This document shows positions 1 to 8,899 of a stretch of 64,000 nucleotides of DNA, one piece after another. A program made the translations under genes and the position numbers. The notes beneath the pieces were generated by a model. The model was not told where the DNA came from, did no database searches, and worked only from the letters and a program-made list of their open reading frames with translations. Every line of letters begins with the position of its first letter. The stretch's first letter is position 1. The stretch is from Paraburkholderia aromaticivorans (GTDB lineage Bacteria > Pseudomonadota > Gammaproteobacteria > Burkholderiales > Burkholderiaceae), in the NCBI RefSeq assembly GCF_002278075.1, contig NZ_CP022989.1:2418001-2482000 (forward strand), given 5' to 3'.

Positions 1-1
1 G

Positions 2-175
2 CAGCCGGTTATCGTCGAAACGTTCGGGCGGCACGACCCGTGCGTCGGCATTCGCGCCACGCCGATCGCTGAATCGATGCTCGCGCTGGTGTTGATCGAC
101 CATGCGCTGCGCCATCGCGCGCAATGTGGCGACGTGTCCGTCAGCACGCCCAGGATCGCGGCGAGCGCGCCTTAA
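2..175 (+). CDS. aroC: Chorismate synthase, C-terminal end (partial)
   Basis: The window opens inside this gene; the last 57 residues are visible in the frame that begins at base 2 and stops with TAA at 173-175. The segment contains the family's conserved stretch [15 protein letters not shown] followed by a helix rich in Leu and Met, which is diagnostic for the C-terminal part of chorismate synthase. The enzyme converts 5-enolpyruvylshikimate-3-phosphate to chorismate in the cytoplasm, using reduced FMN. The start and the FMN-binding part lie outside the window. Confidence 0.9.
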   Translation, partial: QPVIVETFGRHDPCVGIRATPIAESMLALVLIDHALRHRAQCGDVSVSTPRIAASAP

Positions 176-226
176 CGGGCTTGGTTCACGCGTTTTATCT
201 GTTGCACCCGGGCAGTGTCGTCTCTC

Positions 227-1705
227 ATGACTGATTTCAGCGCCGAGCCGGCAGCGAGCCGGCTCGCGGACCTGCGCGCGCGTGCCGCCGCGCCTGATGC
301 CGCTGCTCGCGACTGCTTCGCTTTCGGCGAGGCGCTGCTGCAACACGCGGGCCGCGACAAGGCAGGTCAACGCGAGGCACTGGTTGCGCTGGTGCGCGCC
401 TACCAGCTCGATCCCGCCTGCGAACCCACGCTTCTGCACACGATTGCGCAGACCGCCTTCGTGCTGCGCGACTGGGCGCTGGTCGACTCCGCCACCGGGC
501 TGCTGCTCGCGCGCCATGCCGAAGACGCCAACGCGCTGATCTGGCGAGCGGCGGCAGTGCAGCAGCGCGACGACTTCGCCACCGCCGAGTCGCTGTTGCG
601 CGAAGCCGTGCGCGTCGTGCCCGGCAATCCGGTGGCGCTTCACAAGCTGGCGCTGTGCATCAAGGAGCAGGCGCGGTTCGCGGAGGCGGAGGCGTTGCTG
701 CGGCAAGTCCTGACGCTCTCGCCGCAGAACGCCCACGCGTTGTTCGACCTGTCGGAGCTCGAGATCCGCGGCGGGCGTTTTGCCGATGGCTGGGCACATT
801 ACGAGTCGCGCGTCGCGTTCGCCGGCGGTGAACTGAACAACGCGCAGCAGGCGCTCGCCGCGATCAGCGCGCCCTGGCAGGGTGAATCGCTGGCCGGCAG
901 GACGTTGGTGGTCTATGGCGAGCAAGGCAATGGCGATTGCCTCTGGGCGGTACGCTTTCTGCCGTTGCTGGCCGAGCGCGCGCGGCGCGAAGGCGGCCGG
1001 GTGATTTTCGGTCACGACGGTCCGCTGCGGCATCTATTCGAACGGATGCTGCCCGCGGATTTGCCGCTCGAAACGAGTCTGGAGACGCAGCCTGATTTTC
1101 ACTGCGGGCTGATGAGCTTGCCGCTGCGGCTCGGCATTGTCGACGCCACAGGATGGGGCGCGCCGTATCTGACGGCCGAGCCGGCGCGTGAGCGGGCATG
1201 GCGCGAGCGAGTCGAAGCGCATACGGCCGGCACGCGTGGCAATCGCAAGGTCGGTCTGGTGTGGAACGGCAATCCGGACCATATCCGCGATATGCGGCGT
1301 TCGCTGCCTATCGGGCAATTCGAGCCGCTTCTGAACGTACCGGGCGTGAGCTATTTTGCTGTGTCGCCGGGACGGGGAGAGACGGTCGCGCTGTGGCGCG
1401 CCAGGGGTCTCGACGTGGTCGATCTCACGCACCATTTTCAGTCCGGCTTCGACGACGTCGCGGCGTTGCTCGCGAATCTGGATCTGGTGGTCACGATCGA
1501 TAGCGGGCCCGCGCATCTCGCAGGGGCGCTCGGCGTGCCGACCTGTCTGATGATCGATCACGTTTCCGCCTGGTTCTGGGGCGATGAATCGCCGGTAACG
1601 GCCTGGTACGATTCGATTGAGCTGGTTCGACAGCCGCGCGTCGGCGACTGGGCGCCGGTCGTGGCGAAAGTGCGGGAGCGGATCGAGGCGGTGGGGCGGA
1701 GTTGA
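227..1705 (+). CDS. TPR-repeat protein with glycosyltransferase family 9-like C-terminal domain
   Basis: About 492 residues. The N-terminal half is alpha-helical with TPR-like repeats (roughly residues 80-195, for example ALHKLALCIKEQARFAEAEA). The second half looks like the ADP-heptose:LPS heptosyltransferase fold (GT9), with a DSGPAHLAGALGVP motif near residue 425 that matches the nucleotide-sugar loop of that family. The exact acceptor is not visible. There is no signal peptide, so it should act in the cytoplasm. An in-frame GTG at 215 is an alternative start; neither start has a good ribosome binding site. It lies 51 bp behind aroC and converges with the ETF-QO gene. Confidence 0.75.
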   Translation: MTDFSAEPAASRLADLRARAAAPDAAARDCFAFGEALLQHAGRDKAGQREALVALVRAYQLDPACEPTLLHTIAQTAFVLRDWALVDSATGLLLARHAEDANALIWRAAAVQQRDDFATAESLLREAVRVVPGNPVALHKLALCIKEQARFAEAEALLRQVLTLSPQNAHALFDLSELEIRGGRFADGWAHYESRVAFAGGELNNAQQALAAISAPWQGESLAGRTLVVYGEQGNGDCLWAVRFLPLLAERARREGGRVIFGHDGPLRHLFERMLPADLPLETSLETQPDFHCGLMSLPLRLGIVDATGWGAPYLTAEPARERAWRERVEAHTAGTRGNRKVGLVWNGNPDHIRDMRRSLPIGQFEPLLNVPGVSYFAVSPGRGETVALWRARGLDVVDLTHHFQSGFDDVAALLANLDLVVTIDSGPAHLAGALGVPTCLMIDHVSAWFWGDESPVTAWYDSIELVRQPRVGDWAPVVAKVRERIEAVGRS

Positions 1706-1768
1706 GGGCGTTGCCCTCGCAGCGCGGGTAAGTAGAGGCAGGCGCTGTGAGGGCACGTGAGGCGCCGA

Positions 1769-3442
1769 TCACATGTTCGGATAGTTCGGACCGCCGCCGC
1801 CTTCGGGCGTGACCCACACGATGTTCTGCGTCGGGTCCTTGATATCGCAGGTTTTGCAGTGCACGCAGTTCTGCGCGTTGATCACGAGGCGTTCGCTGCC
1901 GTCGTCGTTCTTCACGAACTCATACACCGCTGCCGGGCAGTAACGCGACTCAGGACCCGCGTAGGTCTGCCAGTTCACGTTCACGGGCACGGAAGGGTCT
2001 TTCAGCGTCAGGTGAGCGGGCTGGTTCTCTTCATGGTTCGTGTTCGAGATGAACACCGAGGAGAGCCGGTCGAACGTCAGCTTGCCATCCGGCTTCGGAT
2101 ACACGATCGGCTTGCATTGCGACGCGGGCTTGAGCATCTCGTGATCCGAATGCTGGTGATGCAGCGTCCACGGCACGTTGCCGCCCAGCAGCTTCTGCTC
2201 GATGCCGACCATCAGCGTGCCGAGGTACAGGCCCTTGCTCATCCACTGCTTGAAGTTGCGCGCGCGATGCAGTTCGGTGTGCAGCCACGAGGTCTTGAAG
2301 CTCTCCGGATAGGCGGTGAGCTCATCGCTGGTGCGGCCTGCCTGCACGGCTTCAAATGCCGCTTCGGCGGCCAGCATGCCGGTCTTGATCGCCGCATGCG
2401 AGCCCTTGATCCGCGACGCGTTCAGGAAGCCCGCATCGTCGCCGACCAGTGCGCCGCCCGGGAACACCAGCTTCGGCAGCGACATCAGGCCACCCGCCGT
2501 GATCGCCCGCGCGCCGTACGACACGCGTTTGCCGCCTTCCAGAATCGCGCGGATCGCCGGATGCGTCTTGTAGCGCTGGAATTCCTCGAACGGCGACAGA
2601 TACGGATTGGTATAGCCGAGCCCGACCACGAAGCCCACCACCACCTGGTTGTTATCCATGTGATACAGGAACGAGCCGCCGTAGGTGTCGTTCTCCAGCG
2701 GCCAGCCGGCGGTGTGCATCACCAGACCGGGCTGGTGCTTCGACGGATCGATTTCCCACAGTTCCTTGATGCCGATACCGTAGACCTGCGGATCGACGCC
2801 TTCGCGCAGCTTGAACCGCTCGTTCAGTTGACGGCCCAGGTGCCCACGCGCGCCTTCGCAGAAGAGCGTGTATTTCGCGTGCAGTTCCATGCCGAGCTGG
2901 AAGTTCTCGGTCGGCTGGCCATCCTTGCCGATGCCGAGATTGCCGGTCGCGACGCCTTTGACCGAACCGTCGTCGTTATAGAGAATCTCGGCAGCCGGGA
3001 AACCCGGGAAGATCTCGACGCCCAGTGCTTCCGCCTGCTGACCCAGCCAGCGCGTCACGTTCGCGAGACTGATCACGTAATTGCCGTGATTCCTGAAGTT
3101 ATCCGGCAGCGCCCAGACCGGCACGCTCTTCGAACCCGTTTCGGTGAGGAACAGGAATTTGTCTTCGGTCACATCCACGGTCAGCGGTGCGCCTTTTTCC
3201 TTCCAGTCCGGAATCAGCTCGGTCATGGCGCGCGGATCCATCACCGCGCCCGAGAGGATATGTGCCCCGATCTCCGAGCCTTTTTCCAGTACGCACACGC
3301 CAATTTCAGCGCCTTTTTCAGCCGCCAGCTGCTTCAGGCGAATCGCCGCGGACAGCCCAGCCGGGCCGCCGCCGACGATCACGACGTCGTATTCCATCGA
3401 CTCGCGCGGGCCGTACTGCTCAATGAGACTTGCGGGGGTCAT
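1769..3442 (-). CDS. Electron transfer flavoprotein-ubiquinone oxidoreductase
   Basis: 557 residues. It passes electrons from reduced ETF, produced by acyl-CoA dehydrogenases, to ubiquinone at the inner membrane. An FAD-binding Rossmann motif (VVIVGGGPAGLSAA) lies near residue 20. The C-terminus carries a ferredoxin-like 4Fe-4S site with CVHCKTC, the hallmark of ETF-QO. The ATG at 3442 is preferred over an upstream in-frame ATG at 3499 because an AAGAGGAG ribosome binding site precedes it and the family starts there. Its likely clients include the acyl-CoA dehydrogenases encoded at 27700-30051 in this window. Confidence 0.95.
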   Translation of the reverse strand: MTPASLIEQYGPRESMEYDVVIVGGGPAGLSAAIRLKQLAAEKGAEIGVCVLEKGSEIGAHILSGAVMDPRAMTELIPDWKEKGAPLTVDVTEDKFLFLTETGSKSVPVWALPDNFRNHGNYVISLANVTRWLGQQAEALGVEIFPGFPAAEILYNDDGSVKGVATGNLGIGKDGQPTENFQLGMELHAKYTLFCEGARGHLGRQLNERFKLREGVDPQVYGIGIKELWEIDPSKHQPGLVMHTAGWPLENDTYGGSFLYHMDNNQVVVGFVVGLGYTNPYLSPFEEFQRYKTHPAIRAILEGGKRVSYGARAITAGGLMSLPKLVFPGGALVGDDAGFLNASRIKGSHAAIKTGMLAAEAAFEAVQAGRTSDELTAYPESFKTSWLHTELHRARNFKQWMSKGLYLGTLMVGIEQKLLGGNVPWTLHHQHSDHEMLKPASQCKPIVYPKPDGKLTFDRLSSVFISNTNHEENQPAHLTLKDPSVPVNVNWQTYAGPESRYCPAAVYEFVKNDDGSERLVINAQNCVHCKTCDIKDPTQNIVWVTPEGGGGPNYPNM

Positions 3443-3631
3443 TGATGCTCCTCTTACCGTTAGAATGCTTTTTTCGGGTTCGTATTGTGGGCGATGCACT
3501 CCCGCACTGCAACCGGATGAGCAGGCATTAGCACGATCGTTCTATTTACGTGATACGGTATCGACCCTGCGCTGTCGGTCTTACCGCACCTGTCAACCGC
3601 ATCTGCAATTACAACCGAACAAGGAACGACA

Positions 3632-4408
3632 ATGGGCCGTTCGATTAATCTGGAAGGCAAGGTTGCGCTGATCACCGGCGCCTCGAGCGGGTTGGGAAAA
3701 CGCTTTGCTCAAGTGTTGTCGCAAGCGGGTGCCAAGGTCGTGCTGGCGAGCCGGCGAACCGAGCGGCTGAAGGAGTTGCGCGCCGAGATCGAGGCATCCG
3801 GCGGCGCGGCGCATGTCGTGTCGCTCGACGTGACCGATTATCAGAGCATCAAATCGGCTGTCGCGCATGCGGAAACCGAGGCCGGCACGATCGACATTCT
3901 GGTCAACAATTCGGGCGTGTCGACCACACAGAAGCTCTCCGAGGTCACGCCCGCCGACTTCGAATACGTGTTCGATACCAACACCCGCGGCGCGTTCTTC
4001 GTCGCCCAGGAAGTTGCCAAGCGCATGATCATGCGCGGTAACAGCGCGCAGAAACCGTCGTACCGGATCATCAATATCGCGTCGATGGCGGGCTTGCGCG
4101 TGCTGCCGCAGATCGGCCTGTACGCGATCAGCAAAGCGGCCGTCGTGCATATGACCAAAGCCATGGCGCTGGAGTGGGGTAAGCATGGCATCAACGTGAA
4201 TGCAATCTGCCCGGGCTATATCGACACCGAGATCAACCATCACCACTGGTCGACCGAGCAAGGGCAGAAGCTCGTGTCGATGCTGCCGCGTCATCGCGTC
4301 GGCAAACCGGAGGACCTGGACGGGCTCCTGCTCCTGCTGGCGGCCGACGAATCGCAGTTCATCAACGGCTCGGTGATCGCCGCCGATGACGGATTCGGAC
4401 TCTCCTGA
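3632..4408 (+). CDS. SDR family NAD(P)-dependent oxidoreductase
   Basis: 258 residues, normal for a classical short-chain dehydrogenase. It shows the cofactor motif TGASSGLG near residue 17, NNSG near residue 92, a catalytic Ser in IASMAG near 150, and YAISK with Tyr164 and Lys168. The substrate cannot be read from sequence. A hot-dog thioesterase follows 186 bp downstream and ETF-QO is divergent, so an acyl-CoA or fatty-acid substrate is plausible. An AAGGAACGACA stretch just before the ATG serves as ribosome binding site. Confidence 0.88.
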   Translation: MGRSINLEGKVALITGASSGLGKRFAQVLSQAGAKVVLASRRTERLKELRAEIEASGGAAHVVSLDVTDYQSIKSAVAHAETEAGTIDILVNNSGVSTTQKLSEVTPADFEYVFDTNTRGAFFVAQEVAKRMIMRGNSAQKPSYRIINIASMAGLRVLPQIGLYAISKAAVVHMTKAMALEWGKHGINVNAICPGYIDTEINHHHWSTEQGQKLVSMLPRHRVGKPEDLDGLLLLLAADESQFINGSVIAADDGFGLS

Positions 4409-4463
4409 GCACTAAACCGCGCCACCGGCCCCTCGCACGGCAACCTGTGCAGGCCGGATTGGC

Positions 4464-4598
4464 GTGCGTTTGAAGAAACTGTTTTACGCGCTCTGGCCTT
4501 GGCGCCGCATGAGCGCGCACGCTATGTTGCTGTTTCTCTCTGTGCCGGCCTGCGTACCGGCTTCAACCTCGTTTCAACCCGATAAAGAAGTACGATGA
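4464..4598 (+). CDS. Possible short leader or secreted peptide upstream of thioesterase
   Basis: A 44-codon frame runs from GTG 4464 to TGA 4598 and overlaps the start of the next gene by an ATGA junction. It begins with basic residues (MRLKK) and continues with a hydrophobic stretch around AMLLFLSVPACVPAS, so it resembles a signal peptide or lipoprotein leader. There is no clear ribosome binding site and no family is recognised. It may be a translationally coupled leader or chance coding potential in the intergenic region. Confidence 0.2.
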   Translation: MRLKKLFYALWPWRRMSAHAMLLFLSVPACVPASTSFQPDKEVR

Positions 4599-5026
4599 GC
4601 GATTTTCACGCTGTTTTTGAGATGTCGATGCCGATCCGCTGGGGCGACATGGACGCCTTCGGCCATGTGAACAACACGGTCTATTTTCGTTACATGGAGC
4701 AGGTGCGGATTTCCTGGTTCGAGCAGTTGGGTCTGGCCGGCAGCAACGCCGACGGACACGGGCCGGTGATCGTCAATGCATCGATGGAGTTTCTCAAGCA
4801 ACTGCACTATCCCGGCGACGTGATCGGCCGGATGACAGTGGCCACGCCCGGCCGCAGCAGCTTCGACACGGGGTTCGAACTGGTGCGTGCGGACGACCCT
4901 GACACCGTGTATGCGCGCGGCGCCGCGCGCTGCGTCTGGATCGATTACGCGGCCGGCAAGTCGGTACCGGTGCCGGATCTGCTGCGTGCGACCATCGAGC
5001 GCGCCGCCTTGGTCAAAGCGGCCTGA
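4595..5026 (+). CDS. Acyl-CoA thioesterase, 4-hydroxybenzoyl-CoA thioesterase/YbgC-like
   Basis: 143 residues with a hot-dog fold signature. The segment RWGDMDAFGHVNNTVYFRY holds the conserved Asp of the 4HBT-type active site and the family's FGHVNN motif. It should hydrolyse short or aromatic acyl-CoA thioesters in the cytoplasm. It sits behind an SDR gene in the same direction, which fits a small acyl-CoA handling unit. The ATG at 4595 is preceded by AAAGAAG as ribosome binding site. Confidence 0.88.
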   Translation: MSDFHAVFEMSMPIRWGDMDAFGHVNNTVYFRYMEQVRISWFEQLGLAGSNADGHGPVIVNASMEFLKQLHYPGDVIGRMTVATPGRSSFDTGFELVRADDPDTVYARGAARCVWIDYAAGKSVPVPDLLRATIERAALVKAA

Positions 5027-5070
5027 ACGGCGCCAGGCCGGATCCCGGCGCGGGCCGGTCAGCGCCGGTT

Positions 5071-5616
5071 TCAGTTCCCAAGCAGGCGCTGCAATAACTC
5101 CGTCGCATTACCCGTATCGTATTTGCGCATCAGCCGCGCCCGGTAGACATCCACCGTGCGCGGGCTGATATCCAGCACGCGGCCGATCTGCTTACTGGTT
5201 TTCCCCGTCACCAGTTGCGCGGCGATTTCGCGTTCGCGCGGCGTCAGTTCGACCGCCACGCGCCGCGTCGCGCTCAAATCCTCGAAAGTCCAGACGCCCG
5301 CGGCGTGCGCATCGGCGCGTTCCTGCGCGCGGCCCGTCACGTGGCACCAGAACAATTCGCCGTTGGCCCGCTTCATGATGCGGTCGTCCGCGTAGCTGCC
5401 TTGCGCGGTCATGATGGGCGGAATGCGCGCGCCGATGCGCTCGAATTCGTCCGCGGACGGGTACAGCACCTGGAACGACTGGCCGAGCAGCGACTCGCGC
5501 GTGCAGCCGAAGATCGACGCGAGCTCGTCATTGCAGTCTTCGATAGTCCGCTCGCGCGACAGCACGAGTCCGATCGGAGCGAGGTGGAACGCGGTTTGGT
5601 AATCCAGTGCGGGCAT
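5071..5616 (-). CDS. PAS domain-containing LuxR-family transcriptional regulator
   Basis: 181 residues. The first about 115 form a PAS domain (DYQTAFHLAPIGLVLSRE onward) and residues 124-181 form a LuxR/FixJ-type helix-turn-helix (LTPREREIAA, then SPRTVDVYRARLMRKY). There is no receiver domain, so the PAS domain is probably the sensor. It is divergent from scoAB, making the CoA-transferase operon a likely target. ATG 5616 is chosen because the PAS homology begins at once; upstream in-frame ATG codons at 5661 and 5691 would add an unrelated, basic extension. Confidence 0.85.
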   Translation of the reverse strand: MPALDYQTAFHLAPIGLVLSRERTIEDCNDELASIFGCTRESLLGQSFQVLYPSADEFERIGARIPPIMTAQGSYADDRIMKRANGELFWCHVTGRAQERADAHAAGVWTFEDLSATRRVAVELTPREREIAAQLVTGKTSKQIGRVLDISPRTVDVYRARLMRKYDTGNATELLQRLLGN

Positions 5617-5860
5617 GGGCGGGCGGCAAGTACTTATGTATTTTTGCGTATTGTGCCGCATGGCGCGCCCAGCGTACTCTTTCGACCACACGATAACGCG
5701 GCGAAGCCGTCCGCGGCGGGCGTTTGCACGGTGCGCGGGGAAACCTGGGCGCGCAGCCCGCCGGGGATGACTAGAATGACGTGTCGGGCTCGAGCCCGCG
5801 CAACGTCATACGAGCCGCAACGATCCGGTTTCGGATTTCCATAGAGGAAGGGACATACTG

Positions 5861-6565
5861 ATGAACAAAGTCTATCCAGGCGCCGCCGAGGCGCTGAAAG
5901 ACATCGTCAAGGACGGGCAGACGTTTGCCGTCGGCGGCTTCGGGCTGTGCGGCATTCCCGAGGCGCTGATCGGCGCGCTGCGCGATTCGAACGTGCAGGG
6001 CATCACCTGCATCAGCAACAACGCGGGTGTCGACGGTTTCGGCCTGGGTCTGCTGCTCGAAACGCGTCAGGTCAAGAAGATGATCTCGTCGTATGTCGGC
6101 GAGAACAAGGAGTTCGAGCGCCAGTATCTGGCCGGCGAACTCGAGCTCGAATTCACGCCGCAAGGCACGCTCGCCGAGAAGCTGCGCGCGGGCGGTTCGG
6201 GCATTCCGGCGTTCTTCACCAATACCGGCTACGGCACGCTGATCGCCGAAGGCAAGGAAACCCGCCAGTTCGGCGAAAACCACTACGTGCTCGAACACTC
6301 GCTGACAGCCGACGTCGCGCTGGTCAAAGCCTGGAAGGCCGACAGATCGGGCAACCTGATTTACCGCCGCACCGCGCGCAACTTCAACCCGATGTGCGCG
6401 ATGGCCGGCAAGATCACCGTCGCGGAAGTCGAAGAAATCGTCGAAGTGGGCGAACTCGATCCGGACGCGATCCATACGCCAGGCATCTTCGTGCAGCGCA
6501 TCGTGCTCAATGCGCATCCGGAAAAACGCATCGAACAACGCGTCGTCCGCGCGAAAGGAGACTGA
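5861..6565 (+). CDS. scoA: Succinyl-CoA:3-ketoacid CoA-transferase subunit A
   Basis: 234 residues. This is the CoA-binding subunit of the two-subunit enzyme that moves CoA from succinyl-CoA to acetoacetate, the entry step for ketone bodies. The glycine-rich [13 protein letters not shown] near residue 27 is typical of subunit A. GAGGAAGGGA precedes the start. Subunit B follows after 2 bp, so the pair is translated together. A related specificity such as 3-oxoadipate is possible, but length and motifs fit ScoA best. Confidence 0.93.
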   Translation: MNKVYPGAAEALKDIVKDGQTFAVGGFGLCGIPEALIGALRDSNVQGITCISNNAGVDGFGLGLLLETRQVKKMISSYVGENKEFERQYLAGELELEFTPQGTLAEKLRAGGSGIPAFFTNTGYGTLIAEGKETRQFGENHYVLEHSLTADVALVKAWKADRSGNLIYRRTARNFNPMCAMAGKITVAEVEEIVEVGELDPDAIHTPGIFVQRIVLNAHPEKRIEQRVVRAKGD

Positions 6566-6567
6566 TC

Positions 6568-7209
6568 ATGGCATGGACTCGTGACGAAATGGCCGCGCGA
6601 GCGGCGAAGGAATTGCAGGACGGCTTCTATGTGAACCTCGGCATCGGCTTGCCGACGCTGGTGGCCAATCACGTGCCGGCGGGCGTCGAAGTATGGCTGC
6701 AGTCGGAAAACGGCCTGCTCGGCATCGGCCCGTCGCCGACCGAAGAGGAAGTGGACGCCGACCTCATCAACGCCGGCAAGCAGACGGTGACCACGCTGCC
6801 GGGTTCGTCGATTTTTTCGTCGGCGGACTCGTTCGCGATGATTCGCGGCGGCCATATCAACCTGGCGATTCTCGGCGCGATGCAGATCAGCAAGAAGGGC
6901 GATCTGGCCAACTGGATGATCCCGGGCAAGATGATCAAGGGCATGGGCGGCGCGATGGATCTGGTCGCGGGCGTCAAGCGCGTGGTCGTGCTGATGGAAC
7001 ACGTCGCCAAGGGCGACCAGCACAAGATTCTCGAAGAATGCACGCTGCCGCTCACGGGTGTGGGTGTGGTCGATCAGATCATCACCGACCTCGGCGTGAT
7101 CGAAGTCACGGAAGACGGTCTGAAGGTGACTGAACTGGCGCCGGGTGTGAGTGTCGAGGAAATCAAGGCGAAGACGGGCGCGCCGCTCGATGTGAGCGCG
7201 GTGGGCTGA
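6568..7209 (+). CDS. scoB: Succinyl-CoA:3-ketoacid CoA-transferase subunit B
   Basis: 213 residues. The catalytic glutamate that forms the glutamyl-CoA intermediate lies in the [10 protein letters not shown] motif (Glu47). The ATG at 6568 has AAAGGAG upstream, inside the end of scoA. The frame stays open upstream of this start only as an out-of-frame shadow of scoA. A rho-independent terminator at 7306-7337 probably ends the scoAB message. Confidence 0.93.
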   Translation: MAWTRDEMAARAAKELQDGFYVNLGIGLPTLVANHVPAGVEVWLQSENGLLGIGPSPTEEEVDADLINAGKQTVTTLPGSSIFSSADSFAMIRGGHINLAILGAMQISKKGDLANWMIPGKMIKGMGGAMDLVAGVKRVVVLMEHVAKGDQHKILEECTLPLTGVGVVDQIITDLGVIEVTEDGLKVTELAPGVSVEEIKAKTGAPLDVSAVG

Positions 7210-7305
7210 ACGAGTTGCTGTGAGGCCGTCCAAAGCGGCCTGCAGCCGTTGTATAGGCTGTCGGTGACCTGTCCTCGCGGCAGGCGGCGGCACGGTGGTT
7301 CCTGG

Positions 7306-7337
7306 GCGGGCGAGGCGTGAGTCTCGCCCGCTTTTGT
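7306..7337 (+). terminator. Rho-independent terminator after scoAB
   Basis: GCGGGCGAG (7306-7314) pairs perfectly with CTCGCCCGC (7323-7331) around an 8-base loop and is followed by TTTTGTTTG. It lies about 100 bp behind the scoB stop. Confidence 0.75.
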
Positions 7338-7487
7338 TTGTCTGGCCGATAGCCGTTCTGAGCCGTCCTATGCCGTCTGGCCGATTCTTGCCGCGCGGCA
7401 AAGCGGTTTACAATCGTTTGAAGATTGGACGCTTACCGCTCCTGCCATGCCCAGGCCGAACCCGCAGCGCTCTTGCAAGGAACCCAG

Positions 7488-8402
7488 ATGACCGCAACCA
7501 CGTCCGCTTCCACCGCCGGGCGGCCCGCGCCGCGCCAACGCTATGTGCAGTGCGCGAGCGCCGGCGGCTTGCACCGCGTCGCCTACACCGAGTGGGGCGA
7601 CCCGGCCAATCCGCGCGTGCTGTTGTGCGTGCACGGCCTGACCCGTTCAGGGCGCGATTTCGACCGTCTCGCGCAGGAATTCGCCGGCACTTACCGCGTG
7701 GTTTGTCCGGATGTTGTGGGACGGGGCTTGTCATCGTGGCTCGCCAACCCCAACTTCTACACGGTGCCGCAGTACGTCGCCGACATGGTCACGCTCATTG
7801 CGCGCCTGAATGTCGAAACGGTCGACTGGTTCGGCACCTCGATGGGCGGCCTGATCGGCCTCGGACTCGCCGGCCTGCCGGAAACGCCGATTCGCAAGAT
7901 GCTGTTGAACGACGTCGGTCCGCATCTGGAACCGGCCGCCGTGCAGCGCATCGGCGATTATCTCGGCAAGCCCGTGCGTTTCGAAACGCTGCAGCAAGGC
8001 ATCGACTACGCCGCCTTGCTCGCGCAGTCGTTCGGCCCGCTCACGCCGGAAGAATGGCGTGAAATCAACACGCCGCTTCTGCACGAGCAGGACGGCGCGT
8101 GGCTCTTCCGCTACGACCCGCGTATCGCGCAGCCCTTCACCGCGACCACCGAGGAAGCAGCCAGACTCGGTGAAGCCGCGTTATGGCATTCGCTGGCTTC
8201 TTTCCAGGGGCCGGTGCTGGTGGTGCGCGGCGAACAATCCGACCTGCTCTCGCGTGACACGGTCACGAAGATGGTCGAGACCGGGCGCGCCGTATCGAGC
8301 GCGGAGATCGCCGGCGTCGGGCATGCGCCGGCGTTTCTGTCGGCCGATCAAATCGACCTCGCGAGGCAGTTCTTTATCGGACCGGCCGCTGACGCGTCAT
8401 AA
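7488..8402 (+). CDS. Alpha/beta hydrolase
   Basis: 304 residues with the alpha/beta hydrolase layout. The oxyanion region is CVHGLTRSGRDF near residue 46, the nucleophile elbow is GTSMGG near residue 120, the acid region is RGEQSD, and the histidine is in VGHAP near the C-terminus. It is a cytoplasmic esterase or amidase of unknown substrate. ATG 7488 is chosen because AAGGAACCCAG precedes it; an upstream in-frame ATG at 7425 would add a tail without homology. A RidA-like gene follows. Confidence 0.88.
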   Translation: MTATTSASTAGRPAPRQRYVQCASAGGLHRVAYTEWGDPANPRVLLCVHGLTRSGRDFDRLAQEFAGTYRVVCPDVVGRGLSSWLANPNFYTVPQYVADMVTLIARLNVETVDWFGTSMGGLIGLGLAGLPETPIRKMLLNDVGPHLEPAAVQRIGDYLGKPVRFETLQQGIDYAALLAQSFGPLTPEEWREINTPLLHEQDGAWLFRYDPRIAQPFTATTEEAARLGEAALWHSLASFQGPVLVVRGEQSDLLSRDTVTKMVETGRAVSSAEIAGVGHAPAFLSADQIDLARQFFIGPAADAS

Positions 8403-8485
8403 TAGACAGTTCCGCCCGGCGTCCCTGGCGGGGCGCAATGCGGAACGCATCTCCGATCAACTTTCAACCAACCTCAGGATCCTTC

Positions 8486-8839
8486 ATGGCAGTCATTCGT
8501 CACCACGTCGGCAAGCGCCTCTCGGAAATCGCCGTTCACAACGGCACGGTGTACCTCGCGGGCCAGATCGCCGAAGACGCGGATCAGGACATCACGGGCC
8601 AGACGCGCGAAGTGCTCGGCCACATCGACCGTCTGCTGGGCGAAGTGAACAGCGACAAGTCGCACTTGCTGTCGGTGCAGATCTTTATCTCGGACATGGC
8701 GCATTTCGCCGGCATGAACGCCGTGTGGGACGAGTGGGTCGCACAAGGCGCGACGCCGCCGCGCGCTACCGTCGAAGCGAAGCTCGCCAATCCGAAGTGC
8801 CTCGTCGAAGTCGTCGTGGTCGCTGCGCAGCGTAGCTAA
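8486..8839 (+). CDS. RidA family protein (YjgF/YER057c/UK114)
   Basis: 117 residues, the usual size of single-domain Rid proteins. RidA deaminates reactive enamine/imine intermediates of PLP enzymes. Family features are the N-terminal beta hairpin (VYLAGQIAED) and the segment TPPRATVEAKLANPKCLVE, where the Arg of PPRATVE matches the conserved substrate-binding arginine. The start at 8486 gives the usual N-terminus. It lies between an alpha/beta hydrolase and relA on the same strand. Confidence 0.88.
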   Translation: MAVIRHHVGKRLSEIAVHNGTVYLAGQIAEDADQDITGQTREVLGHIDRLLGEVNSDKSHLLSVQIFISDMAHFAGMNAVWDEWVAQGATPPRATVEAKLANPKCLVEVVVVAAQRS

Positions 8840-8899
8840 GCCGGCAGCATGCGCTGTTGAAATTCCGTTGATTCGTCCGGCCCGGTGGGCCATCGCACC

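Noticed and set aside
1757..3445. 562-codon plus-strand open frame opposite the ETF-QO gene
   Set aside because: It mirrors the ETF-QO coding frame; the amino-acid mix (very rich in Arg, His, Ala, Val) and absence of family motifs show it is an antisense shadow caused by high GC.
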